A stretch of 62,954 nt of DNA from Spirochaetaceae bacterium. Its GTDB lineage: Bacteria > Spirochaetota > Spirochaetia > Treponematales > Breznakiellaceae. Shown piece after piece: positions 16,968 to 24,808 of this stretch. Both the position numbers and the translations under genes were made by a program. The first letter of the stretch is position 1. Every line of letters begins with the position of its first letter. The DNA lies in the NCBI GenBank assembly GCA_031281945.1, contig JAITER010000005.1, positions 1-62,954 on the forward strand. Direction: 5' to 3'. The notes below the pieces were generated by a model that searched no databases, was not told where the DNA came from, and saw nothing but the letters and a program-made list of their open reading frames with translations.

Positions 16968-19385
16968 ATGCCGCATTTTTTTTGTTTTATTTTATTTCTA
17001 TGTTTTCTGTTTTTTTCTTGCGAGGAAGTTGAATATCCTCAAATATACGAGGAAGACGCCCCTGTTGTTGAAAAAAAAGACGCGGCGCTTTCGATTTTCT
17101 TAAAGGAACCTCCTTCTAAACTGCTTTATAATATAAACTCGCCCTCCCCTTCAAAAAACGAACTGCTTGCCGGCGCCTCGGTTGCGGCGCGTTACACCAA
17201 GACTCCCAGGGAAAGGCCTGTTGAAATAGATCTTTTGGAAATTTCGCCGCAAACTTTGGATACAACGGTTCCAGGCGAGCATAAAATAACAATTTCATTT
17301 AAGCCAGAACAAGAAGCTCAAGAAGGCCAGGAAGACCAAGAAGACCAGGAAGAAAAAAAAGAAGTCGTTTTAACTCTTGTTTTTTCGGTTTGGGTTTCCG
17401 GTGATTACGAAAAAGGCGCTCATATTGAAATAATAGAGGTGAAAACCCCGCCGGTGTTTTCAAGTGAGGCTGTATATAATTTTGAAGACAGCCCCCAGGA
17501 ATTGTTGAAGTTGCTCAACTGGTCTTCCGCCGAAATAGCCGGTTACGCAAAAGCGGATAAAACGGGAATGCTGTACCGTATTCCGCCGGATTGTGAAGAT
17601 TTAACCGTAACAATGAATATTACAGGGCTAACTTTTGGATCAATCGGGATGTACGGTAATTGTTACATGGGTGTATATATTTCGATAGACGGCGCTAAAT
17701 GCTTTTACGGCGGTTTGCCGGTTTTTGTTTATAACACAAAATTTATTTACGGCGAAGAAACTTATTACACATACATAAAGCCGGAACAAAACGCCAAGCC
17801 GCTTTACGGCGAAATAAGCATAGGCGATGACGTTTTGGGGGAATCCCAGACGCTTTGGGTGGAAATTCACGGAGCGCCCGCCGCGATTGACGATAAAAAC
17901 TACACGGTTGATTTTTCCGTTATGTCGGTGAACGCTAACGGCAAAAGTTTTATTCCGTTAACCCCCTTGGGAAGTCTTGATTATAACAACGCTGTAAAAG
18001 CGGTCGCTTCGGAAGATCATTTAAAAAATATAAATAATTTTGCGGACGAAAAAAATATATACGTTTTGTTAAACGACGTCCAAATAACAACGTCTGAATG
18101 GGCGCCGGTAGGAACGGATGAAAAACCTTTTGGCGGACTCTTTTTGGGTTGCGGAAAAAAAATATCTTTTGGCGGGCAGGCGTTTGGAGGCGTCTTTAAC
18201 AAGCTGGAAGGCGCCAGTATTTTCAATTTAACCGTAGATTTAGGGAATAAAAGCAAAAATTTTAACATGGGAAATGAGGGTCTGTTTTGGGGCGGTTTGG
18301 CGTCCAGCGCCGCTTCTTCTTTTTTTAGCGCGGCGCGTGTTTCCGGTTCCGTTTCGTTAAACATAAATTCCACCGCCGCGCCGGATGAACAAAACGTCCA
18401 TGTTTATTGCGGCGGCTTTTTGGGCCGGGCTGACGCGGAAGCGGCGGCTTCTTCCGTGTTTTTTGAATGTTCTTCCAGTGTAAATATTACAGTTTCGCTT
18501 GGAACTTTCGCCAAAACTGTTTCCGTTGGAGGTTTTGCCGGCGGCGGCGGGGCGGGGGACGGCGTTATTGCTGAATGTTACTCAAAAGGAAATGTAAACC
18601 TTTTTTCGAATTTTTCTGAAGCCGGACTAGAAATCGATTTAAAGGCGGGCGGTTTTTTGGGCGATGCGGAAAACGCGGTTGTAAACAATTGTTATGCGCA
18701 AGGCGATGTAAAGGCGCGGCATACGGCTGCCGGCGCTTTGCCCGCAAATATATACGCCGCAGGTTTTGCCGGAAAAGGAACAAATATAAATTATGTGTAC
18801 GCTGAAGGCGCCGTTTTCGCCGCGAGCGAATCGACGGCTGGAACAATAAACGCAAGTTCGATAACGGCTTTTGGCGGCGCGTCTTCTTCCGCCGGCCTAA
18901 GCCCGTGGGTTTATGTGAAAGGCGGCGCGGCGCGAAATGCGTATCGCGTCATCGCTTCCGGGCCGGAGATAGTAGCGGAGGTGAGAAACGCCGCTTTAAC
19001 CTCAATGGTTCTTGTAGATGGCGATAACGCATACCGTTACGCCGTTCATCAGAATCCTCCGTCTGGCGGCGGTCAGGGGTCTGGCGGCGGTCAAGGGTGG
19101 GGCGGCGGCGGAGGAGACGGCGATGGCGGAGACGGCGGCGGCGGCGGCGGTTCTGCGGAACCGGAACCGGAGCCGGAGCCGGAGATTTTTAACCGGGAAG
19201 GATCCGGCGATTTAACCGTTGACGTAAACGATGACGAAATTCAAAGCGATGTGGGCTATGATAAACGTAACGGAGCGCACGTCCAAACGGTTTCTAAAAA
19301 TTTTTGGGCGAATTTGGGCTTTAATATTGACGGTTCCTGGAAATGGCTTGATTCTGGAAGAAAAATGCAACTTTTGTGGGAGTAA
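16968..19385 (+). CDS. GLUG-repeat surface lipoprotein
   Basis: An 805-residue lipoprotein. Its signal peptide is very hydrophobic (FFCFILFLCFLFF) and ends in the lipobox FFSC. An acidic Gln/Glu/Asp tract (around residues 115-130) follows a beta-rich domain. Residues about 480-640 hold four or five GLUG-like motifs (GGFLGRAD, GGFAGGGG, GGFLGDAEN, AGFAGKG), each followed by a YS/YAxG(D/N)V strand, as in bacterial surface adhesins. A Gly-rich linker and an EPEPEPEPE hinge precede the terminal block FWANLGFNIDGSWKW, which is the usual GLUG-protein ending. The ATG at 16968 is chosen because it starts the signal peptide; an upstream TTG at 16929 is less likely. It lies 86 bp after the giant secreted protein, so the two may form a surface pair. 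Confidence 0.82.
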   Translation: MPHFFCFILFLCFLFFSCEEVEYPQIYEEDAPVVEKKDAALSIFLKEPPSKLLYNINSPSPSKNELLAGASVAARYTKTPRERPVEIDLLEISPQTLDTTVPGEHKITISFKPEQEAQEGQEDQEDQEEKKEVVLTLVFSVWVSGDYEKGAHIEIIEVKTPPVFSSEAVYNFEDSPQELLKLLNWSSAEIAGYAKADKTGMLYRIPPDCEDLTVTMNITGLTFGSIGMYGNCYMGVYISIDGAKCFYGGLPVFVYNTKFIYGEETYYTYIKPEQNAKPLYGEISIGDDVLGESQTLWVEIHGAPAAIDDKNYTVDFSVMSVNANGKSFIPLTPLGSLDYNNAVKAVASEDHLKNINNFADEKNIYVLLNDVQITTSEWAPVGTDEKPFGGLFLGCGKKISFGGQAFGGVFNKLEGASIFNLTVDLGNKSKNFNMGNEGLFWGGLASSAASSFFSAARVSGSVSLNINSTAAPDEQNVHVYCGGFLGRADAEAAASSVFFECSSSVNITVSLGTFAKTVSVGGFAGGGGAGDGVIAECYSKGNVNLFSNFSEAGLEIDLKAGGFLGDAENAVVNNCYAQGDVKARHTAAGALPANIYAAGFAGKGTNINYVYAEGAVFAASESTAGTINASSITAFGGASSSAGLSPWVYVKGGAARNAYRVIASGPEIVAEVRNAALTSMVLVDGDNAYRYAVHQNPPSGGGQGSGGGQGWGGGGGDGDGGDGGGGGGSAEPEPEPEPEIFNREGSGDLTVDVNDDEIQSDVGYDKRNGAHVQTVSKNFWANLGFNIDGSWKWLDSGRKMQLLWE

Positions 19386-19403
19386 CGCGGGTTTTTAACA
19401 ATT

Positions 19404-20636
19404 TTATTGTTTGTTTCGCCGCATCCAGTAATCTATTCCATGTACGCGCCGCAGTATTTCGGCTATTATCGCCCAGTATTCTTGCGGAACTATGCCGCCC
19501 ACCTCCACAGCCGGATACAGGGCTCGCGCCAAAGGTTTGTTTTCTTCCAGCGGCACGTTGTTTTCCTGGGCTATTTTTTTTATACGTTGAGCGAGTTCGT
19601 CTTCGCCTTTGGCCAGCACGCGGGGGCCTACCAGCGTTTCGTTGTACTCAAGCGCTATGGCCAGGTGGGTTGGGTTTGTAATTACAACATCGGCTTTGGG
19701 TACGTTAGCCTGGATGTTTTGTGTAAGCAGTTCGCGCATACGCTGCCTTATGCGTTGGCGTACTTGAGGGTCGCCTTCTTCTTCTTTCCATTCCTGTTTT
19801 AATTCCTGTTTGGTCATTTTTAACGATTCCCTGTGTTGCCATCTTTGAAACATATAATCAGGAATCGATAATATAATTAAAAACAACGCGGATATAATCA
19901 GCATACGCATGGAGAGGCTTCCTATGGTTTGAACTCCCAGCAAAAGCGACGCCGTTTGTAAATTTGCGATTTTTTCTATATCGGAACGTATTAAAATGAA
20001 CGCGAGAACGCCTATTATAGTCATTTTTATGATGGATTTAAAAAGATTAAACATTCCGGTTGCGGAAAATAAGGTTTTTTGAAAATACGCCGCGAAATTC
20101 GGAACTATTTTATTAAACTTAAAAGCGATTGGTTTTGTTGTAAAATGTACGCCGAACTGAAGCATATCCTGCGCTATATTCGCGGCCAGAGCCGCCACTA
20201 CGGACACCGCGACAACCGGCAGAGCGAGGCGGCAGAAATAAAATATAATTTGTAAAAATATAACGCGGTCTTTTGAAGGATCCATCTCCACCGCGCGGGT
20301 TATAAAAAAGCGCATCATTTCTACGCAGGTGGAAAGCATTTTTGGCGCCAGAAAAAGAATAGTGAGCGTTGGAAACAACAAAACAAGCGCGTCGATTAGC
20401 TCCTTGCTTTTTACAGTGGAGCCTTCTTCTTCGCGCGCCCGCCGCAACTTGCGCTCGGTAGGCTCTTCGGTGCGGCCCTCTTCTTCCGCGGAAGCGAACC
20501 ACTGCAAGTGAATATGCGAGTATGCGCTTTTTTGTTTAAGAACGCCTTCTTCCCGCCAAAACCGTTCTTCTTCACGCGCCCGCTGTAAAACGCCGTCTTG
20601 AATCAAATTTGTTACGCAAACGTCTTCCTCAGACAT
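19404..20636 (-). CDS. flhB: flagellar type III export switch protein FlhB
   Basis: An inner-membrane part of the flagellar export gate; self-cleavage switches export from rod/hook to filament substrates. The 410 residues contain the spirochaete-type leader ending in LQWFASAEEEGRTEEPTERK, four membrane segments (VLLFPTLTILFLAP, IIFYFCRLALPVVAVSVVAALAA, MTIIGVLAFILI, MLIISALFLIILSI), the basic linker, and the autocleavage motif N321-P-T-H324 in VVITNPTHLAIAL. The ATG at 20636 has a strong GGGGAGGGG site; the frame continues upstream through a hairpin but is not protein-like. The roughly 60-residue stretch before the EEPTE motif is longer than in enteric FlhB. It is the last gene of the minus-strand run after lptCAB, 334 bp away, and convergent to the GLUG lipoprotein with an 18-bp gap. 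Confidence 0.95.
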   Translation of the reverse strand: MSEEDVCVTNLIQDGVLQRAREEERFWREEGVLKQKSAYSHIHLQWFASAEEEGRTEEPTERKLRRAREEEGSTVKSKELIDALVLLFPTLTILFLAPKMLSTCVEMMRFFITRAVEMDPSKDRVIFLQIIFYFCRLALPVVAVSVVAALAANIAQDMLQFGVHFTTKPIAFKFNKIVPNFAAYFQKTLFSATGMFNLFKSIIKMTIIGVLAFILIRSDIEKIANLQTASLLLGVQTIGSLSMRMLIISALFLIILSIPDYMFQRWQHRESLKMTKQELKQEWKEEEGDPQVRQRIRQRMRELLTQNIQANVPKADVVITNPTHLAIALEYNETLVGPRVLAKGEDELAQRIKKIAQENNVPLEENKPLARALYPAVEVGGIVPQEYWAIIAEILRRVHGIDYWMRRNKQ

Positions 20637-20660
20637 TTTCCCCTCCCCGCAGTTAAACAA

Positions 20661-20695
20661 GGCTGTTTCAAAACCCGGCTGGTTTTGAAACAGCC
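20661..20695 (-). promoter_or_regulatory. perfect hairpin in the flhB leader
   Basis: A 15-bp perfect stem (arm GGCTGTTTCAAAACC, 20661-20675 with 20681-20695) with a 5-nt loop, 25 bp upstream of the flhB start. There is no T run after it on the flhB strand, so it is not a standard terminator. It may stabilise or attenuate the flhB message, or be a repeat fragment. Confidence 0.6.
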
Positions 20696-20970
20696 CGTCA
20701 GAAAAGGCGGCCAAATCCCCGCATTTTCTTTTAATTCTAAGGCCGCATTCCAAAATTTTAGTTTTGGAACGGATTCAAATATATAATAAAACTGGAGTTA
20801 AAGAAACGGGGATTGAATAGGTTGTTCGCAACTTCATTTTCCGCCGGTCTGGGCCAAGCACGGCCATGATTGGCTCAGGCTTGGCCGACAAACGCCTGTT
20901 TAATTAAATTGTTTATAAACCGGCGGTGAAAATTTGTCATGGCTTTTGCTTTATTTCAAAGACAAGCGTC
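20696..20970. other. intergenic region between flhB and lptB
   Basis: No gene is seen. At 20815-20870 there is a degraded sequence beginning GAATAGGTTGTTC that resembles the left end of the MITE-like repeat and includes two GGCCAAGC-type palindromes. An inverted repeat (TTTTCCGCCGGT near 20838 and ACCGGCGGTGAAAA near 20921) encloses it. Confidence 0.5.
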
Positions 20971-21915
20971 CTACATTCTGAATTCACTGCCCAAGTATAC
21001 GTTGCGTACGGTTTTATTGTTTAGAATATGTTCTTTTGAGCCGCGCGCTACAATTAAACCCTGGTTTATAATAAAAGCGTCTGTGGTTATTTCTAAAGTG
21101 TCGCGTACATTGTGGTCTGTAATCAGCACGCCAATTCCATCCGAGGAAAGGCGTTTTATAATTTGCTTGATTTCGTAAACCGCGATAGGGTCTATGCCGG
21201 CGAAAGGTTCGTCCAGCAGTAAAAATTTTGGATCTATGGCCAGGGCGCGCGCTATTTCGGTTCTGCGCCTCTCGCCGCCGGAAAGAGTGTAGCCAGGCTG
21301 TTTGCGAATTCGGTCTATGCCAAAATCGCTAATTAATTTTTCCATGCGGTCTTTTTTGTCCTGTTTTGTAATTTCGCGGCGGGTCTCCAGAATAGCCCAG
21401 ATGTTTTGCTCCACGGTAAGTTTGCGGAAAATTGAGGCTTCTTGCGGTAAATAAGCTATGCCCATGCGGGCGCGTTTGTACATGGGCCCGGACGCGATGC
21501 TTTGACCGTTTAATTTGATTTCTCCGGCGGAAGGTTTTAAAAAGCCGACTATCATGTAAAAAATGGTGGTTTTTCCCGCCCCGTTAGGCCCAAGCAAACC
21601 GGCCACCTTGCCCCCGCAAAGTGAAAACCCAACCCCGCAAACTACTTCTTTGGGGCCAAAACTTTTATGCAGGTTGGATACCGTAAGAGTGGGCGGCTCC
21701 ATTTTGCGAACTCTTTCCCTGCGGTCGCTGGAGGAGCGTAAAAAACGCCGGCGATCCTGGTATTCCGTCCGGGCCGAATATTGCAAACCGGACGCGCCGG
21801 CTCCGGCGCGAAGCTGCGGCGCCTCAATACGGGAAGCTTGGCTGGACGGCGCCGGTTGTTTGGGGGTGGTTTTTTCTTTTTTTCGCACCGCATCGCAACG
21901 GTCTAAAAGGCCCAT
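20971..21915 (-). CDS. lptB: LPS-export type ABC ATPase LptB with N-terminal extension
   Basis: ATPase of the Lpt envelope transport machine, which works with LptF/G, LptC and LptA. The ABC core has Walker A GPNGAGKTT, Q-loop YLPQEASIF, signature LSGGERRR, Walker B FLLLDEPFAGIDP, and H-switch LITDHNV. Its length from residue 72 (MEPPTLTVSNL) is that of ordinary LptB. The 71 residues before it are basic and low in complexity. They may be real: the ATG at 21915 has AAGGA five bases upstream and lies one base after the lptA stop, so translation should be coupled there. Treponemes with lipooligosaccharide-like glycolipids instead of true LPS may use this system for those lipids (inference). The order is lptC-lptA-lptB. 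Confidence 0.93.
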   Translation of the reverse strand: MGLLDRCDAVRKKEKTTPKQPAPSSQASRIEAPQLRAGAGASGLQYSARTEYQDRRRFLRSSSDRRERVRKMEPPTLTVSNLHKSFGPKEVVCGVGFSLCGGKVAGLLGPNGAGKTTIFYMIVGFLKPSAGEIKLNGQSIASGPMYKRARMGIAYLPQEASIFRKLTVEQNIWAILETRREITKQDKKDRMEKLISDFGIDRIRKQPGYTLSGGERRRTEIARALAIDPKFLLLDEPFAGIDPIAVYEIKQIIKRLSSDGIGVLITDHNVRDTLEITTDAFIINQGLIVARGSKEHILNNKTVRNVYLGSEFRM

Positions 21916-21916
21916 G

Positions 21917-22534
21917 CTATTCCTTAATTGCGCCGGATACGGAACCTTGCATTGTTACATCATCAGTATCTAAATCTACACGAATGCGATCCGCGCGGAA
22001 CTCATCGTTTTTTTTGTAAACAACAGGAAAACCCGATAAATCAAGTAATTTTTGACTTCTGCGGTAAACTGCGTATTCAGAACGGCAAACCATCTCGTCT
22101 TTAAATATACGCACCTGAATTTGAAGAACCGTAACCTCGGCGCGGTCATCATACTCAATAAAACGCCCCCGCGCAACAACCTCGTTTTTTCGGTCTTCCA
22201 GCGAAGAAGCGCCTTCTAACCGGGCGATTTTCGTCTTGCGGTCGTAATTCATACTGTCCGTTCTAAAAAAAATCTGCTTTTCTTCCTCGTTGCCCCATAC
22301 GTTTCCTGAACATTGAATTAATTGATTGTTTTTGCCGTAAATCTCGATGCGTTCAGCTTTTAGTAAAAGTTTATCGGATCTTACTTCCGCGTTTCCTGTA
22401 AGTATTGTTACTTCCTTGCCGGCAGCCTTGCCGCCGCTCATTTTATCCGCGCGAAAAGTGAAAATTTCGCAGTGCGCGGAAAATGGAAGTATTAAAAAAA
22501 GGCTAAAAAGTACGGAAATGCGCCGCTTGTCCAT
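21917..22534 (-). CDS. lptA: LptA/OstA-like periplasmic transport protein
   Basis: The periplasmic bridge of the Lpt system, a beta-jellyroll chain that carries lipid across the periplasm. The 205 residues include a signal peptide (VLFSLFLILPFSAHC) and an OstA-type domain: FRADKMSGG, VTILTGNAEVRSDKLLLKAE, QCSGNVWG, DSMNYDRKTKIARLEG, FRADRIRVDLDTDDVTMQG. This repeated alternation of D-x-M/L strands is typical. The ATG at 22534 starts the signal peptide and lies inside the end of lptC (32-bp overlap); the frame extends further upstream, but that part reads the lptC tail in another frame and is highly basic. It is translationally coupled to lptB downstream (one-base gap). Confidence 0.88.
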   Translation of the reverse strand: MDKRRISVLFSLFLILPFSAHCEIFTFRADKMSGGKAAGKEVTILTGNAEVRSDKLLLKAERIEIYGKNNQLIQCSGNVWGNEEEKQIFFRTDSMNYDRKTKIARLEGASSLEDRKNEVVARGRFIEYDDRAEVTVLQIQVRIFKDEMVCRSEYAVYRRSQKLLDLSGFPVVYKKNDEFRADRIRVDLDTDDVTMQGSVSGAIKE

Positions 22535-23258
22535 ATCCGCCCTGCGGTTCCGGCTTTTTCTTAGTTTTCGCCTCCGGTTCTTCTTTTGAGGCGGGAGGCG
22601 GGCTTTGGGTTTCGCCGTCAGTTGCTTTTGGCGCCGCCCCAGGTTTAGACGCGGTTTCCACCGGATTTGTGGAGGCTTCCTGGGTTCCGGTTTCTTCATC
22701 ATCATCTTCAAGATAGTAGTCGCCGCTTACTCCAGAATTGAAAAGCCATGTGCGGGACCGCATATCCGCCGAAAACCCGCCGCCGGAAAAATCGGTTCCG
22801 TTTTCTTGCGCTATGCGAACCTGCGTGTTTTCGCCGCCTGAAAGAAAGCGTTCTTTGTCGCGCCATTCAAGGTCTGCGGCGTCTAATTTGATGTTTTCGC
22901 TTTCTACGTTGATTATCACCGCGTCCGTCATCTTAATGTTTCCGGATTCAAGTTCGATTCTGGCTTTTCCGCCTGAACCCTCCGAATCAATCGCTCCAGA
23001 AGACGAATCATACTGCTTAAATGAATAGTTTTGTAAAACCATTATGCGGGTTTTTTCGTAACGTTCCGCCCGCTCGGCGCTCAATACGGCTTGAGCCCCG
23101 CCGCCGCGTACACGCACCCAGTCCATGTCTTCCATTATTATATCTGGAAGATTTTCGTTTTCCACGGGCATAACTTCGTAATCGAAAGAACAAGAAATCG
23201 CAAAAAAAAACGAAAACGCAACGAGCGCCGGACGCGCAAGCCTGGCAAAAAAACCCAT
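22503..23258 (-). CDS. lptC: LptC-like lipoprotein
   Basis: A 251-residue protein that is probably the inner-membrane-tethered LptC of the Lpt complex. Its N-terminus has a hydrophobic segment ending in AISC, a lipobox, where canonical LptC keeps an uncleaved anchor. The core from about 38 to 190 (DWVRVRGGGAQAVLSAERAERY, MVLQNYSFKQYDS, ARIELESGNIKMTDAVIINVES, LDAADLEWRDKERFLSG, FSGGGFSADMRSRTWLF) follows the LptC/YrbK pattern. A Pro/Glu/Lys/Thr-rich low-complexity tail of about 65 residues has no LptC counterpart; it overlaps the lptA start. No ribosome-binding site is seen, and a GATAAT box lies six bases before the ATG, though without a good -35. The gene is divergent from hisS. Confidence 0.85.
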   Translation of the reverse strand: MGFFARLARPALVAFSFFFAISCSFDYEVMPVENENLPDIIMEDMDWVRVRGGGAQAVLSAERAERYEKTRIMVLQNYSFKQYDSSSGAIDSEGSGGKARIELESGNIKMTDAVIINVESENIKLDAADLEWRDKERFLSGGENTQVRIAQENGTDFSGGGFSADMRSRTWLFNSGVSGDYYLEDDDEETGTQEASTNPVETASKPGAAPKATDGETQSPPPASKEEPEAKTKKKPEPQGGYGQAAHFRTF

Positions 23259-23400
23259 AAAATCATTATCGGAAGATTCGGCGGCCTTTTGTATGCGGGC
23301 GTTTTAGCGCCGGTGTTTGACGCCGCGCCGTTTTACCTGAGCGTAAGGGGCGGAAGCTTGATTGGGCTTGTTTAACAACTTCTTAACCTAAAATTCAAAC

Positions 23401-23429
23401 TTGATTCTGAGGCGCTTTACCTGTACAAT
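23401..23429 (+). promoter_or_regulatory. hisS promoter, leaderless type
   Basis: TTGATT (23401-23406), a 17-bp spacer and TACAAT (23424-23429), with five bases to the ATG at 23435. No Shine-Dalgarno sequence is present. This is one of the clearest examples of the pattern in the window. Confidence 0.75.
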
Positions 23430-23434
23430 GCGCT

Positions 23435-24805
23435 ATGCCCGGTATTATTGAACCTAAAGTTTTAAAAGGATTTCGGGATTTTTTACCCGCTTCGGAAATC
23501 GCCCGTAAAACGCTTATAGAGCGCGTGGAACAAGTTTACAGATTATACGGCTATGTTCCGATAGATACGCCCGCGCTGGAGTATTCAGAAATTCTGCTGG
23601 GGAAAGGCGGCGGAGAGACTGAAAAACAGGTTTACCGTTTTACAGACGCGGGAGGCCGGGATGTGGCTTTGCGCTTTGACCTTACCGTGCCGCTCGCAAG
23701 ATTTACGGCCTCCCATCTGGGTGAGTTGGATTTGCCTTTTAAGCGGTATCATATAGCTAAAGTGTGGCGCGGCGAGAACACGCAAAGAGGGCGTTACCGC
23801 GAATTTACGCAATGCGACTGCGATTCTGTAGGCGAAGACGACGCGGCGGCTGATTTTGAGATACTTTGCATGATGCACGGCGCGTTGCAAAAAATCTGTT
23901 CCAGAAAAATTACGATACAATTGAACCACCGGGGCCTGTTCAACCGGTTTTTGGAAAGACTCGGCGTTAAAGAAAAATCGGCGGATATTTTGCGTTCTGT
24001 AGACAAACGTTCCAAAATAGGGTGCGCCGGCGTGCGGGATTTGCTTTCCGGTTTTACAAGCCCGGACGCGGCGGAAAAAATACTTGATTACATAGAAAGT
24101 TCCGGGAGCTGGAAAAGCGTTTTAGATAAAATAACAGAGGCTGCAGGCGGGCGGTGCGCCGAATCGGAGAGGCTGGAAGCCATATACGGCTTTTTGGAAG
24201 ACGCCGGAATAAGCGGTTCTTTTGTTTTGAATCCCGCCATTACACGCGGCCTGGACTACTACACGGGCGTAGTTTACGAAACTTTTTTGGATGATATGCC
24301 GGAAATAGGCTCCGTTTGCTCCGGCGGGCGTTACGATAATTTGGCGCTTTTGTATACAAAGCAAAAACTTTCCGGCGTGGGCGCCTCGATAGGGCTTGAC
24401 AGGTTGTTGGCGGGCCTGGCCGCGTTAAACCGGCAAAAAGAGCGGCGCAGTTACGCGGCGCTGGCTTTTGCGGTTTGCGAAGACGCGGATTGGGGCTTCT
24501 ATCAGCGGCTGGCGTCCTGTTTTAGGGAAGCCGGTTTGGGTTGCGAAATATTGCCGGCGAATATAAAAAAGCTGGCGGCTTTTTACGCTAACGCCGAAAA
24601 ACGCGGCCTTTTGTACGCGGCGGTTTTGGCGCAATCCGCAACGGCGGCTAGGGACGCTTGCGGAGGGGCGAAAAATATTACGCTTCGCCGCCTGGATTCC
24701 CGCAAAGACTCACGCGGCCTTTCTGTAAAAGAAGCGGTGGATTTTATCAAATTGGATATGGCCGCGCCGGGCGAAGAAACTGGGGCGCCATATATGGACG
24801 CTTAG
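23435..24805 (+). CDS. hisS: histidyl-tRNA synthetase
   Basis: Class II synthetase that charges tRNA(His). The 456 residues start with the characteristic IEPKVLKGFRDFLP (motif 1 region). They continue with DLTVPLARF, motif 2 with RYHIAKVWRGENTQRGRYREF, the histidine-A loop GLDYYTGVVYE, SVCSGGRYDNL, motif 3 with GVGASIGLDRL, and the C-terminal anticodon-binding domain. Length is slightly above the bacterial average because of the last 30 residues. The start is fixed by the conserved N-terminus and coincides with the position expected for a leaderless transcript. The CLC gene follows after three bases and may be coupled. Confidence 0.96.
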   Translation: MPGIIEPKVLKGFRDFLPASEIARKTLIERVEQVYRLYGYVPIDTPALEYSEILLGKGGGETEKQVYRFTDAGGRDVALRFDLTVPLARFTASHLGELDLPFKRYHIAKVWRGENTQRGRYREFTQCDCDSVGEDDAAADFEILCMMHGALQKICSRKITIQLNHRGLFNRFLERLGVKEKSADILRSVDKRSKIGCAGVRDLLSGFTSPDAAEKILDYIESSGSWKSVLDKITEAAGGRCAESERLEAIYGFLEDAGISGSFVLNPAITRGLDYYTGVVYETFLDDMPEIGSVCSGGRYDNLALLYTKQKLSGVGASIGLDRLLAGLAALNRQKERRSYAALAFAVCEDADWGFYQRLASCFREAGLGCEILPANIKKLAAFYANAEKRGLLYAAVLAQSATAARDACGGAKNITLRRLDSRKDSRGLSVKEAVDFIKLDMAAPGEETGAPYMDA

Positions 24806-24808
24806 TAA

